Assembly (NCBI RefSeq): GCF_000003815.2
Contig: NC_049993.1
Coordinates: 14,336,745 to 14,400,744, forward strand
Length of the DNA stretch: 64,000 nucleotides
Direction of reading: 5' to 3'
Source of the DNA: Branchiostoma floridae
Taxonomy: Eukaryota > Chordata > Leptocardii > Amphioxiformes > Branchiostomatidae
This document shows positions 46,830-60,172 of the stretch, in pieces. How positions within the stretch are numbered: the first letter of the stretch is position 1; every line of letters begins with the position of its first letter. A program made the position numbers and the translations under genes. The notes beneath the pieces are model-generated. The model was given only the letters and a program-made list of their open reading frames with translations. It was not told the origin of the DNA and did not search any database.

Positions 46830-49248
46830 TGAATGTTCTGTACTGGTATCAACTCCTCATAATGTGTACCATTTCAAAAGTGTTCAACACTACTGGGGTT
46901 GAATTCACGACTTACCGTGTACAAGGGGAAAATTCTACCCACTTGTTCACTGCGCTGGTTATGCAATCCATATATTATACATCTGTATACCAAAATTTAT
47001 ATACCATCAGAAAAAAAATGATAATCGTTTGACATGATCCCTTGTACATTGTACACATATGGACAACATATATCCTGATGCTTGCACAAAAATGTTGGTC
47101 GTTAATAAAAAAGGCGTGCTTTCAAATCATCACCGATGACATTTGGTATTTTGCTACATGAAGGCAACGTTGATGAGAGTCGTTGCCTGACTACTTGACA
47201 TTTTCACGGCAGGTTCTCAACGTAGACTCGAGGGAGACTTAAGCCACAGAAAGTAAATTCCACGGATGCCGTCCTCTGAAGACTTAAAATCTATAAAGAG
47301 CGCGATAGAGAACAAGATGGAAAAATTAAGATAGATTGAATGCTGTAATAAGGGTTTAAATTCAAGACGTTTTATTCAGAAAATACACGTCAGTATTCTT
47401 GCATCTAAGAATAACGCTATTACGGTAACGTTGCATTACATTTTAACTTGGCTACTACACCCAGGCCGCAGCAAATAAATTTTATGGATAACATCATATG
47501 CAGAATGCAAAAGCGCGAAAAATAAACGAGATATGTAAATAAAAACAAGAAGGCTAAACTTTCAAAATAGACACTATAAACGTCGTAACAAAATTTGAAG
47601 TGACAAAACGTGGCATCACAACTAACAAGGCATTCATTATTAAAGAGGTGAATTAGTGTAGTAAAAGTGATACTAGTGTTGTACGCTGGTATCACTTGCC
47701 TTGCTGGCAACTATATGCATGGCTTCCATATTGGTGACACTTCTGCAACTTTAGTCATGGCTACCTCCCTAGTGCCACTTCTACAAGTATGATTATTAGG
47801 CAACAGCACAACACATTTGCCTATTTTGGTCTATCTTACTATCCCTTAAAAGGAAAAACATTTTTTTTTTATTTTCTGAAATCAGGGGAAAATCAATGAG
47901 CGCGCTGATGTCATCGATAAAATTTCCTCGCTCTGGCTTTTGGCTACGACTAGCCAAGTTTTATATCTTTTTTAACAAAAAATACGCTAATAGATTTTTT
48001 GCTAGTGTCAATTCTGAAAAAAGGGTAAAGAAAACAGCATATTTCCCCCATTTATGTTCTTTTCTGTCATGATGCCCATCTTTAGAGTAAAAACCCCAAA
48101 CAAACTGTTGTTTCTTGCTTCGAGTTAAGCTGACAATCAATGCACAGGCGCTGTTGTCATCCAACGAATGTACCTGGTATGTTCTTACTTTGTTAAGCCA
48201 CTTTAAAAGCTTCCTTCTGAGGCCAGTCAGTGATACATGACCGAGCAACGGGGAATATAGTAAGGAATATCGATCTGAGTTTCAAACCGTCAGCTCAACG
48301 TTGTAAATGTATAGGCACACCATATGGGAATTTAGGTTCATCTGGGGACGTGCAATTCAGCTAATCATTAAAATTAGCAATGAACCTTGTACCTGCTACC
48401 TATCAACAAAAGCCAGATATCTTCTGTATATACCGCTAGATACAAAACCGTAAACCAAAAGGATATAGGTATTATTCTTGCTACGTTATTCGTTAACAAA
48501 GACATTAAATATTGTACCATATTGTACCAAATTTACCTTTCAAAGCTAACCATACATAGCATGCCATGCCATAAATTTGCATGATTAATGAAATAGTTGA
48601 ACGTCATTGTTTTACATTATCTCATAATGGAAATTAGGCTATACTTAGGATAGTCTATTTCGATTCTTTGCCATTATTGGACTTAATATACGTATGGACT
48701 ATGTTTTATCTTATCATTAAGTTGTGATATCTGTTCACTTTTGTGATATACTAAATGTCCCAAAGGTCTTTACAATGTCAATATTTCATAACGCATATCC
48801 ATTGATATGTTACCCTTCTCCTACTACTGTTGCCGTTGTACCCTGTTAGAAGATGACCCTCACTACAAAAGCTAAAAATCACATATGTGTGTATGCATTA
48901 CATCGTTACAACAGAGAAATCAGACCTGCATCTACATATTGTGTAACAGTTATAAAACGGTTTTTATATTATCCAGACAGTGAAAAGAAGGATGGGCAGA
49001 TAGGCTTACAGTTATATCCTGTGGGTGACATTCCACTTAAAGATGTCTCACCTTCTGTGTCAGTTTTATGACACTGATGGATGATAGTGCCCACCCGTGA
49101 CAATTAATTGGCAGTTTGACAAGAATCTGTGTAAGTGCGACTGATAGAAGTATCTGTAAGTGCATGTATCTGCTAAAAGCTGTCAACTGTACTATAAAAC
49201 GTTGCTTTACTCCTGTATTGACAAGAAACAATCATTTAAACTTCATTC
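46830..49248. other. Non-coding stretch, nothing recognised
   Basis: AT-rich, without clear repeats or splice-flanked open frames. A 72-codon plus frame at 48.85-49.07 kb has plausible composition but no supporting signals. Confidence 0.4.
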
Positions 49249-49555
49249 CACAGTTCTTATTGGCTGTTTGGTAAGCCATGTATACTGTGATTGACAGCTA
49301 TGTTAACGGTCCGTTTCACCAGTTTGTTTTTTGAATGACCAAGGTACTTATTTGTACCTATGTACCTAACGAATTTGATATTTGAACAAAGGTCACAGTT
49401 CTGATTGGCTGTTTAGTACGTCATATGTGCTGTGATTGACAGCTAATTCAAACGGTACTGTTCACCTGCATTCTGTTTTCTGTCGACCCAAGATCCGATG
49501 TCGGCAGACAATTATCCGTGCCTAACGAAGTTGATATTTGAGCGAAGGTCGAAGG
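49249..49555. repeat. Tandem duplication (about 145 bp) with CCAAT and TGATTGACAG motifs
   Basis: CACAGTTCT(T/G)ATTGGCTGTTT starts at 49249 and 49394, each followed about 25 bp later by CTGTGATTGACAGCTA and, near the end, ACGAA(T/G)TTGATATTTGA. ATTGGCT is an inverted CCAAT box and TGATTGACAG is the known PBX-MEIS composite site. There is no gene next to it, so a regulatory role is only a possibility. Confidence 0.8.
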
Positions 49556-52500
49556 GCTTTGTAAGTCTACTTAGCGCAATTTGCGAAACGAAAGGTTGTC
49601 TCGTTCGACCGATTTTTTCGATTGTCTCTAGAAAGAATATTCACTGTTTGCCTTGGCTGCAATGATAAAATGATAATTCATATCGCCAAAAATAGTTACT
49701 CAAGCAACTGGATATGGTTTTGAAACGGTCAGGCGTTTCGGATATTATCCACTATCCTTCGTCAGTGACACTGAAGAGATCTGGAAGAAACAGGTCTTTT
49801 ATACTCTAACTATGAATGAAGACAATTTCAGATGTCCAATAGGAAAGGTTGTAAGACAATTCAGACTGAAGACAATTTGGATTCCAAAGAAAACAAAGCT
49901 AAGCCAAAGTCAAGCTGAAGACAATTTGGATTTTTAACCTACATCGACGGATAATTCATATCTTATTCATGATGTCACATACTTTACATTTGTATACTAA
50001 GTCTACGGAAATACATCATGCTACAGAATGCAGGTATTAAAATCTAGAATGCTTAAGACCATATTAACAATTCAGAGAACTAGTGAATGTTCCATTAGCG
50101 CTGTTTTATTCTATTCTACTTCATTTTACTCTGCATAGGAGGATCTGGATCTTTCTAAATCTGGCACCAATGTGGACTGAAACAGTGATGCTAGTACGTC
50201 TTGAATACAATTGGAATAAAGTTTGAATTACTTACGTTATATACCATGTATTTCTCTTGATGTGAATATAGTTCTGTATGATCAGAATTACATGTATTTT
50301 GAAAATGATGTAAAACAGAAACAAACATAAAAAGATCCGAGTATCATATAATACATTGCTGTACAAGAAGTAAACATCAGTTTTCTTTTGTATCCTGATT
50401 TATTATGATTTTGCAAGAGTATTGTAAATGAATGGACCATACTTAAGACGGATAAAAAAAAAGAGTTAACTCTCCAAAACAGAAAACTCTTGGGAAATAC
50501 TGCCAACTTAGTAGAATACGTACCAACGCTTGGTTCAAGTGACTTACATATTGCTGAAGGAGTAAGTATGACTAAGACCATGTAAATCACATTCGACCAT
50601 ACTTCCTTACTCGTAGCTATAAAATTATATACTTTGATATAAAAAGCTGAGTTTCTTATAAGACACTCTATTCTTTGTCAAACCCGTAGGGTGCTTATAT
50701 GGTCCTTTATTTCCAGCACAAATGTATCTTGAAGCTTGTGATCAAAAGCCTATCTTATTATGCGTCACATCATTTCACGACTCAGTACCCACATATGAAA
50801 CCCAAAATAAATGGTGCAAAAAGAAAACCCTAATCTATTCATGTTTAACATGACTATGTCTATAGGATTATAGCTCCCATACCTGTAGAATGAGATATCA
50901 TATTACCTAAGCAAGTACTATAACTTATGATATAGAAGGTTTTACAAATGTACTTTAAATGTTTGATACCAACTGCATTCTGTTCATCCACAGTTCAAAG
51001 GAATCAGTTACTTGTAAGCTCCAGGGCTTTAGGCACAGATTTTAATTCTTTGAGTTTGAATATGACCAGCTTTGCTCCAAAATGCCATTCGTTATCTACC
51101 AGATGTAATATTTTCTTAAGACGTCTTAAGTGTACTGGAAACGCTGCATATAATGATATCTCGTCAGCACACATGAGAAGATGAATAAAAGCCAACCTTA
51201 TCCAATCATTGCATTACTGATAAGCACCTTAAAAGTGGATAGCAGGACATTTTGTTGTAAAAAGTTGTTCCAAACATTAGTGTTATCTTAACAACGAGAC
51301 TGTAATTGGCTATTGGTGCATATCCACAGTTGTATTTAAGAGGCAGGCCAAGATAAGGTACTCTATGTCACAATTCGTCGGGGAAAGATTCTTAGCAATG
51401 AGAAATAAAAGAATACTGTTAGGCATTGCCTCCTAAAATTTGAAGACGGCAACTAGTTCAGGGAAGTAAAAAAAAGTTTTAAACATTTCTTAAGTACCAA
51501 AATATGAAAGTATTTGAAACAACCAAGTCTTTAGTACGAAGATTTGTGTATTTCTGACCTCATATACATGTACTAATCTTAGTTCACTAAAGCAAACGCA
51601 GCATTGGACAGGAATACGCTACGTGCAACAATATGCTTTTGTAAAATTAACTGCTATGAACGAAACCCAATACCATCGCCAATTTCACACTTTCAAACTT
51701 AAAGAAAGTCGATTTTGAATGATTTATAGCTATGAATGGTCTAAGTTTTAACACCGTGAACCCGACAAAATTGTTTGCACCGTGGGCAATTATTATTTCA
51801 CATTGGCTTTTCGCTTTGCCGACTGGAGCTAACTCCCATATCGAATATTACATTAAAGGATACTTTTAAGATGCATAACTGTAACCTTCAGAAGATAACG
51901 AAAAAGGAACTCTATCTGGCATCCAGCCAGCCTCCAAATGTTTACCAGAGACCATTCCAGTCACAATGAAATCGGTACAAACGGAATAGACACCACTTTG
52001 ATTGAAATTCGTACTTACCTTCTATACAGTATCAAAAATGGATCACAGCTATCCAACATGCACAGTGATTCACTTGAATGTAAATGTTTTTCGAGCAAGA
52101 ATGTGCAGCAAAATACAAAAAATTGATAAATATCCAACACTATTCAGTTGTTTTTTAGACCAAAACTGATTTTGTAGAATGTTCTTCTTTCATGATGCAT
52201 CTGTCGGGGCGCAAAATTCTGCGTGTTTTTTTTTTGTTTTTTTTTTACAAATTTTTGTACAATCTATAGCATTTTTTTGCAAACTTAAGTGATCAGTAAT
52301 GACTAGTGACTTGTCATGATACCATGCCTTTGTTACTGGCAATGGTATTTTGTGTGGTGTAGTGGCTCAATCTAGCTTATAAAGTCCTGTTAGATTACAA
52401 AAAGGAGTATGCATATGTATATTGGTTTATAGTTGTTGCTAAACCCGACCCTTTGCATGCTTTTTTTAATATACTCTAGTGCATTGAAAAAAAACAACAT

Positions 52501-53413
52501 TAGTTGTATGTTGTGAAATGGTCCATGCCACCAAAAGGCGCCGACGAGTGTATTCGGTCAATTTAAATACAATACGAAAGTTTGGTAGCGCTTCAGTGTT
52601 TCACAGCTAAAAAGTAAACTAATATTTTTTGTTTCAGCACGAAGCATTGAGTTGGCAAAATTTTAATTCAAATTCACAACTTCTTGCACTTAGAAGGGAA
52701 TAGCTTTCTGAAACTCCCGGAAGAAATGTATAGGTACTTGTTTTATTCATACCACGCATGCTTGCAAGTGAAGAGTACATGTTACCGGGAAAGTGTTTGA
52801 AAACCCACTATAAATTCTAAAGTCGATCGCACAATTCTGCCGTACAGTTATAAGTGGTAGCCCAATCTCGTATGCCATATATCTTTGTTTAGTCACTAGC
52901 AAACGTGAACTACAGCAAAAAAGGTCTACCGACAATCATGCAAGCGTAACCGTTCAGCTCGTTCTTGATATGTACAACTAAAATGAAGAATTTTTTGCCT
53001 GCGTTGGCAGATCCAGGGGTATTAGGATAGGAATACATCATAGAGACTCTCAATTATTTTTCAGTTGCATGTTATAATTGTAAATTATAGAAGCAATTAC
53101 TGAGGCGATGAGGAGCATTTCTTTGTGGAAATTGGAAAATGCTTAATAACAAAACCAAAACGAAATTGTAAAAAAATTGCTACGATATGGTCCTGGCATA
53201 TCAATGATTATATACTCTTACTGATATTTTTATGCCAGAGTTAACCTTTGTCCTACTTAACCCGTTTATATACGGCATGGCCATATGTAACCCTTATCAT
53301 CCTGAGCTGTACTGTTATAAGTTTGGCGTATTCCTCATGTAAATGTTGCATAACACTGTAAAGCCCATCAAATGGAGAAATAAATCTGCAGCAACATAGA
53401 ACAGATCAAGTTT
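49556..53413. other. Non-coding stretch, weak features only
   Basis: TTGAATACAATTGGAATAAAG at 50.2 kb looks like a retrotransposon tail. A minus-strand peptide ending at a good donor (TAGAAG|GTAAGTACG, about 52018) is open (SLCMLDSCDPFLILYR) but has no convincing acceptor. T-runs occur at 52.23 kb. Nothing else recognised. Confidence 0.35.
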
Positions 53414-53459
53414 CACTTATCTGATGAAGTCATCAGCACTTATCTGATGAAGCCATCAG
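53414..53459. repeat. 23-bp tandem duplication
   Basis: CACTTATCTGATGAAG(T/C)CATCAG occurs twice in a row; the inner CTGATGAAGTCATCAG is nearly palindromic. Confidence 0.9.
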
Positions 53460-55684
53460 CTCTTGGAGGTTGTATTGGCCAAAAAAATCACCAACAGGAC
53501 AAGGCACTGACCAAAACTGCATCTTGAGAAGAGTCAAGGAGACGAACATCAGGGCAAACCGAGTCCCATAACTTCATGGGGTAAAACGGGAGGTATAGAC
53601 TTCTGCTATGTGCTTCTAATGTGCTAATAAAAAAAGTAAGTTCTGTACTACAAAACTAAGAGTTGCTTCTGCCGCAAACTAAATCTCAAAGACGTATTGT
53701 TGGGGAAGTCTTTCATTGCTACTTTCGTCCCTCCCCATTTACACTACATTAACCAGAGCCTATTCCAAGGAGACACTGGGCTACAAAGGTCATTTGATAA
53801 AGTAACAAAAGAAAATTACAAGGCCCTCCTAAAGCAACACGGGCACTATATCTTCTGGTGAAGAAAAATCAATAAAGAGCATGGCAACTGGTATAGCCAT
53901 ATGTGGCCTCCATCGCATTGCCGTCTCTGTCACCGAACTATCCGACCCTTTCCTATCATATGAGACGTCAAAGTACTACACTTTCCTCAAAACTAGTATA
54001 AGGAAAATTTGCGGGTTACGTAAAGGCTTTTTTTAAATTCTTCCTCAGAGTCCGGTTTTCGTATGGTTTAAAGTGGGGAGGGGGCACTCAGGATTGATTG
54101 GTGACATAAACATCCGTGCACGCGGCCAAGATTCATGCTGCGTAAAAGCTGAGAGCAATTTACGAGACAGCAGGTGAATGTAGATCTGGGGGAGCGGTAA
54201 GAGGAAAACTTAAGCTTCGAGTCGCGCCTGTTGTAAGAAAAAAACAGGTTTAGTTTACAGCACTAGGGTATCTTTTACTAACCGCCTAATTCTTATCTTT
54301 GCGGGCCGGTATATGAATGTGATCTCGATCCAGTTTAGCTCAATATGGATCGCTACTCGTTTACTGGTGCTGACATAGAAGATAGACGATATGTACAAGT
54401 TTTACAGGTTCATTGTACAGGGAAATTTCATAGGACTTTTCGGCAAGCCACCATGGCTTTATATACTTGTCGTCCTGTGGGGACTGTGACACTATCCAGT
54501 AGTTGGGTATGTCGAGAGAGTAAAAAAACAGGTCGCTAAACTAATCCACACGACTTCTCAGCCCAGTCTTCGTACGATATCGGTGAGAGATTTCAGACTG
54601 GGAGGCATTTTGTAATAGTCTTGTATGTATGTATAGCACAAAGTTCATTTGTATTGTTACGATCTATAACATGTTGTCTTAGATCCTTGTTTGCGGTAGG
54701 TTCTTTTACCACTTGCTTGAAAACTCTAAGACATCAAAATCGTACCTGATATACGAATAATGTGATATGTTTAAGCACATACATATATTTTGTTTGCTGT
54801 TTTATTGAAATGACATAAGTCCAGTCGTAATAAAAAGATGAAATGTTGCCAATGACATCGCAAATGCCGTGAATATCAATCTTTTGACACAATGCCAGTT
54901 TCATGTCCAAGACAATTCTTGTATCTGTCACATTTCATGCATATACCCTGACCTTTACACAAACCATGCTATTCTGTTTATACATATATATAACAAGGAA
55001 TTCAATTGTGATGTAAAATTGTCATCATTGATTTTTTTTACAAAGCTTATGCATAGATATATCATGCTTACAAACTCAGAATTGTTCTACATTTTACATA
55101 CATCGAAAGTTATTTCATACAACTAAAGTGAAAGCACCATTTTATAGACAAGTACATGACTGCATTCCTATAAAAAGTTCATGAGTGCATTTTCAGAGAT
55201 TTAGATGTATACGTATTTTTTGCATTGTACGTTTACATACTCTGTAAGAAAAGTGAAAACATTTCTTTGACGGTCAGTGTTTTTGTATGTTTTGTAACAG
55301 AGACGTGCATACTAAGACAAGACTTATTTGGTGTGTTACGCCGAATGACGGTTATACCGGCTATATAGATACAGATACAGACAGATCAGCACGACAAATA
55401 TATTATCGTAATTCGTCCAACTGTTCTTTGATTTAAACTGACCACAAATATTCGGAAACGTAAAAACACACTGGTAGGCAAATACCTCCATTTTATCTTG
55501 GAGGTAACAACATTCCACACGTATAACGACGAGGCTTACGTGTATGCTATCCCAGACGTCTCAAATTGCTTTCAGCCTAGTATTTCATACTTCGGATACC
55601 GTGGTATTAAGTTCAAGAATAATGTAGCCATTAGCCCGCTAGAATGTAAGCGCTAAGACGTTAAAACATCTCATGCTTTTATAG

Positions 55685-55897
55685 TATGATTTCCCAAGCC
55701 ATCCTGATGCAGCAAACAGATTGCTTCGCCCAGGCAACCGAATCGACAGTATGAGAGCCCGGGATCCTAGGGCCTTGCGTAATATAATTGCTTTTGGGGC
55801 GATCCCAAATAACCTTGCCTTCGACATTGCCGATCAATCTTTTGTTACCAATTTTATTTATCTTTTGTCCGAAGTACATTCGACTGGCTCTGCATGA
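55685..55897 (+). other. 70-codon open frame of uncertain nature
   Basis: This locally GC-richer block encodes, on plus, SHPDAANRLLRPGNRIDSMR ... RNIIAFGAIPNNLAFDIADQ to a TGA. Composition is protein-like and minus-strand frames are open as well. No acceptor and no known family; it may be a fragment of a retroelement or pseudogene. Confidence 0.2.
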
Positions 55898-55977
55898 TTA
55901 TGTTTTTTTTTAGCAAACTGAGAATACAGCAATCTTTGTATACAATATGATATGTATGATCATGTATACATTTTAAT

Positions 55978-56375
55978 GCCTTGTGGATTTGAGGTGTTCT
56001 TTTGTCATCGCTGTGTCAGACACCATCATGGTGTCCATTTTGCATTTCATGATCAGTGAACCATGGCTCATTTGTATTCGGATATTTAAAGATATCTTTT
56101 AAAAACAACTACTATCAACAACTAAAACTCAAAGTAAATATATGAAGAAGGATCCTTAAACTATTAAAAAAAATAGTGCCTTGTGGTTTTGATACGTTCT
56201 TACGTCATCGTTGTGTCATACGCCATCTTGGTGTCCATTTTTCATTTCACATTTTCAGTGAATCAAGGCTCATTTGTATTCGGATATTAGTTGTATTTGA
56301 GAGATATCTTTAAAAAGATATTTGTCAAAAACAACTACTAATTAAACAACTACAACTCAAGTAGATTAAGAAGGG
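55978..56375. repeat. Tandem duplication, offset 200 bp
   Basis: GCCTTGTGG(A/T)TTTGA starts at 55978 and 56178, followed in both by GTCATCG(C/T)TGTGTCA, TGGTGTCCATTTT and GGCTCATTTGTATTCGGATAT. Divergence is moderate with small indels. Confidence 0.85.
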
Positions 56376-57769
56376 TTTTTAGTATATATAAAACTACAAA
56401 ATATTCGAGGTACAAGCCATTAAATATGTAAGTCAGAGACACCAAAATGGCGGTCAGCATCCGCCTGATGTGGAAACCTCTATACAAGTATATCGAAGAC
56501 ATGCAACCCACATTGCTCTCTACAGGTTCGTTGCCACCAACCTTATGACCACCTTTGCCTTCTTGACATCATTATACTATAACAAAAAACATTGCTATTT
56601 TCAACTAGGTCCTGCTCCCGTGCTCTAGAACTCAACAAACGAATCGACCAAGAAGTCATTATTTTCTACATCCCTTCAAGCAAGTAATTAAATTGGTTTA
56701 GTCAGTGCCATAAAGGTATAGGTCAACTCAAGGCCTTAAAGCTGAAATTGAAGTAATATTTCTAGACGGTCTAATGATACATTGCTAATTCAAAGAAACG
56801 AATTGTGGCAATAGAGGAGTATCTGGCGTCATTTTATGATGTCTGCTTTCGTTTATTGACATAAGGGCATCTTACTGCGTGGTTATGACTACGATATTAT
56901 GTCTAAATTTCACTACGGTTGGATGAAGTTGGGAAAGACGCCAGCATACATACAGCATATAATATCGAAACTTTTCAACCATATGTAGAATTTTGCCGAG
57001 CGTCAATACTCTTTTCCCGTTCGATTCTGTGTTTCATACATGTGACATTCACCGGAGCAGAAGGCCAAATGGTTCCTTTGACTCCAAGCAAAGCCATATA
57101 TAGCTGCCTTTGTATTTTTATACGAAAAGAGGATAATACATTTTTCCGTTAATGGTCTATATTTTTTGCAAATAGCTTCGTACATCCAAGCCTGTTTTTT
57201 TTTAAATCTTTAAACATTTTCTCAGTTTTGTAATAACATATTCAATTGAAAATGACAACAAAATCATAACACTGTATCAGCCTAGGGAGCTTATGCTGGT
57301 GACAGCTGACCTGCATAGATAAAAACATACAAAGCTAATTTACATAGATGCACATATAGTAATCTTTTGCTTCATGTTAAAATTGTTTCCATTATGATGT
57401 AAGCTAGACGTGGTATATAGATAGATATTTTCTTGTTATTTTCAGTTCCATTTCCTCTTTCTCCACCAAATTTTATTTGATTATATTTGTAGAATAAGAG
57501 GTAGAATTATTATCATAATTACAATTTCCTTTTTATGGCTGTCTTCGAGTAGATTAAGCCATAGCTTCCGTTGTAATAAGTTTTTTTTTACTTTTGTTGC
57601 TAAATATTTTTTTTCGTCTTATGCTAATTAATGAAGGATGAAATCAACATATTTTCATGTTTTGCAAGGATAATATAACTGTGGATCGTACAGTTCAATT
57701 TAGAGGATCTAACCGATCTAACTGATTTTCCAACTCTCTCCGTGTATATTTCTATCTATAGACAATTTC

Positions 57770-57965
57770 AGGTACGAAAATGGACGCCACGTGATTTATC
57801 CATGGTGGCCACGTGATATATACATGATTACCACATGACATATAAACGGTGATCACGTGAATTATCTAAAGACATTTCCATGGTACCAACGTGACTTGTC
57901 CATGGCAGCCACCTGACGTTTCCATGGCAACCTGGTGACTTATTCATTAAGTCCATGTGACGTTA
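57770..57965. repeat. Degenerate 22-23 bp minisatellite rich in CACGTG
   Basis: About eight units of CCATGG(T/C)A(G/A)CCACGTGACTT are visible. Three retain a perfect CACGTG E-box (about 57790, 57812, 57855); the rest have one-base changes (CACATG, AACGTG, CACCTG). It explains the His/Thr-rich chance frames. Confidence 0.75.
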
Positions 57966-58489
57966 TCAATACATCCAAAGGGCGTATCGTTGCACATCGC
58001 TTGATAGCGCCAAAAATCCAATAGACGATTCTGATAACCTCCTTGCGAGCCTCAAGAGAGGAAAAGATTAACCTTCGTGTCAATCCTCCTGACAATGAAA
58101 CTCCTGATGATATCTGATATCTTAATCTCAAGTGGATATTTCACCTTGAAAAGTTACATAAGCCCTTTGTTGAACAAAATTACATCATACATTTTCAGGC
58201 ATTTTCCAGACATCGAATTGTCGGATACGTATATTGGATTTCATAACTATTTCATGAGATTTTAGAATTTTGAGCTCTATATCGATCGCCGAATGTCAAA
58301 GACCATTTGAAAGGTGATAGAGCCAAAAGGAAGTTGATATTATAAATTGCATCGGGTAACCTATAGGCCTAAGACCAACAGCTCAAAATACTGTGAATCT
58401 AAAGCAGTAGAAGACGAAACACGCTTTTATTTCCAAGTGTATGTTTAGCATTTACGGACGAACATGTTAATAGAAATCCACTTTCAAAT

Positions 58490-58700
58490 TACCTCTTAAA
58501 ATCACAAAAGCCACAGATTATAGACAATGTGGAAGTCTTTGACTTCCTCTGCTTCCAAAAACAGGAGTCAAACCTAACCTTTCTAGATATAGTCCACAGT
58601 AGTATTCGAGGTGTCGCTTTGTCACAGTTCATTGTTTCATACATATCCCCTATCTTGTTTCCACCATGTACTTGCAATTGGCCTTCAGGCATGAACTTGC
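58490..58700 (+). mobile_element. LINE 3' tail
   Basis: GCAATTGGCCTTCAGGCATG followed by AACTTGCAAATAA matches the tail at 13.35 kb. The open minus-strand frame here (QLQVHGGNKIGDMYETMN) is its antisense. Confidence 0.55.
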
Positions 58701-58711
58701 AAATAACCATT

Positions 58712-59050
58712 ACAACGCGTTGGTGTCAGGCCCAAGAGGTCCCGAGTTCGAATCCTGCCATGTCATCGATCTAGTGTCCTTGGGAAAGGCACTTTACACG
58801 ACTTTCCTCACTGGACTCAGGTGAAATTGAGTCGGCTGGTAGCAGTGCTAGTGACAGGCCTTAGGGGAATGTTCGGGCATGACACACACCCTTCAAACGA
58901 GTCGGCGGTAAGGCGAAACCCCTAACATCCTTGGTCGGAAGTACTCAGAGGAGACGGATACTCCAAGTAATAAAGCTGCATCTGCTTGGGCCGTCTTACG
59001 TGTGGCAGTTTCTGTACCTGTGGGACTATGAGCGCCAGATGACGAGAGGG
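58712..59050 (+). mobile_element. tRNA-derived SINE, family B
   Basis: B box GAGTTCGAATCC at 58744, an A-box-like GCGTTGGTGTCAGG upstream, then CTTGGGAAAGGCACTTTACA and CGACTTTCCTCACTGG, with a longer body reaching the AGGGTGAAGAAAG at 59050. It is inserted exactly behind the LINE tail, and shares its first 90 bases with the minus-strand copy at 45.7 kb. Confidence 0.8.
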
Positions 59051-59115
59051 TGAAGAAAGAAATGCACACCTTAAAAAGTCATGTGTAGATCAGGCAAACA
59101 GACCGCCGAACTCAC

Positions 59116-59147
59116 CGGCAACTGACTGTTAATGTTTGCCTGCTCAT
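59116..59147 (-). CDS. Candidate 32-nt microexon downstream of the divergent first exon
   Basis: On the minus strand a long pyrimidine tract ending TTTCGACAG precedes 32 nt that end at TTGCCG|GTGAGT. From phase 1 it reads EQANINSQLP with the split codon supplied by the previous exon, and it leaves in phase 0. Both splice sites are good, but so short an exon needs RNA evidence. Confidence 0.3.
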
Positions 59148-59609
59148 CTGTCGAAAAAAATCGAGAAACCGAAAAAAATGTTTTTATTTTACATACTACT
59201 TTGTGATGGAGAGGGACTGACCTTGCACATGACCGTTTTAGCGTGAGATCAAAACTGAGCAATCAGTTAAAATTAGGAGAATCAAGAAGAAAAGTGGACC
59301 CCAAAAGACAGAAAAACAGGACACCCAAAAAGATTTGAGTCTAGAATATATGAGAATTCTTATACACAACCAGGATGTACTTGCTTTGCTTACGTTTCGG
59401 TGTCTATCAGCTTGAGATTTGAGCCTGCTTACGGATGTACCGTATGTATCTATAGCTCATATCTGTTTAAATCGCAGGTGATGGTCACTGTTTTCGCGTA
59501 CTTTATCGTTACGTACACAGCCCGCAGTTCAATTGAATATCGCTAGGAGGCAGTACGTAACTGTTACAATAGCGTAGATGACTGTATGTTAGTGAATATC
59601 CCAACTTAC

Positions 59610-59630
59610 CTGATAATTCATGTGTATAGG
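59610..59630 (-). CDS. Candidate 21-nt microexon (weak)
   Basis: A near-consensus donor (TATCAG|GTAAGTTGG) ends 21 nt reading YTHELS in phase 1 to phase 1, compatible with both the first exon at 59.93 kb and the candidate at 59.15 kb. The acceptor GTGAAAG is weak, which is the main doubt. Confidence 0.18.
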
Positions 59631-59900
59631 CTTTCACATAGTATTCCGCAAACCACCAGAAAGAAAAACATGTTGGCAAAGAGCATTCAAACAGTGTATG
59701 AATATATATAGGCATGTGGACAAAATATTCTGGGTTTATCTATTTCTTTGCATGCTTAGATCTTCATCTAACAATCTACATTTTCAATAGCTCAAACAAC
59801 CTCTAGAGTCTAGAGTGTTGACAATCACATAAAGCGAGAGGGTTTGGTAAGTCTTGTTATGGAGAATTCATTGAACATAGAGAATTAGACTAGTACTCAC

Positions 59901-59934
59901 GACGAACTTTGACAGAAAAGCTGCCATCCGCCAT
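59901..59934 (-). CDS. First coding exon of an unidentified minus-strand gene
   Basis: AAAGATGGCGG at 59934 is a strong start context (A at -3, G at +4) and is also a YY1-type site of the kind found over start codons of broadly expressed genes. It encodes MADGSFSVKVR and ends in phase 1 at CGTC|GTGAGTAC. CCAAT boxes lie 150-180 bp upstream. Eleven residues are too few to name the product. Confidence 0.5.
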
Positions 59935-60172
59935 CTTTTTTTCAGTTCTGAAATGGTTAGTCACGACATGTAAGAGTCAGAGGTCAAAAGGTCACGTAAT
60001 ACGAACCTAATCAGAAGTTAGACATGCAAAATAACATCACAGAAATGCAAATATCCTAGCGACATGCAGACACTCTCTCATTGGTCAAACTGATAATTGT
60101 TTTCCTGTCATTGGTTGAACTACTAATTGTGATTGTCAGTTCGGACAGGTCCATTGTAGATTGTGGGAGAAA
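59935..60172. promoter_or_regulatory. Candidate bidirectional CCAAT promoter
   Basis: Between two divergent start codons (59934 on minus, 60173 on plus; 239 bp apart) lie two ATTGG sites, CTCATTGGTCAAACTG (60078) and GTCATTGGTTGAACTA (60109), that is, CCAAT boxes in minus orientation inside a near-duplicated 30-bp segment. TATA boxes are absent. This layout is typical of shared promoters of widely expressed gene pairs. Confidence 0.5.

Noticed and set aside
57940-58131. Minus-strand frame (ARKEVIRIVYWIFGAIKR) as a fourth exon of the 59.9-kb gene
   Set aside because: The phase fits and a pyrimidine tract precedes it, but the stop lies in the E-box minisatellite and the peptide matches nothing I know.
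59116-59934. Likeness of the joined minus-strand exons to a prefoldin start
   Set aside because: Only a few residues (EQANIN) are similar and the conserved residues expected right after are absent.
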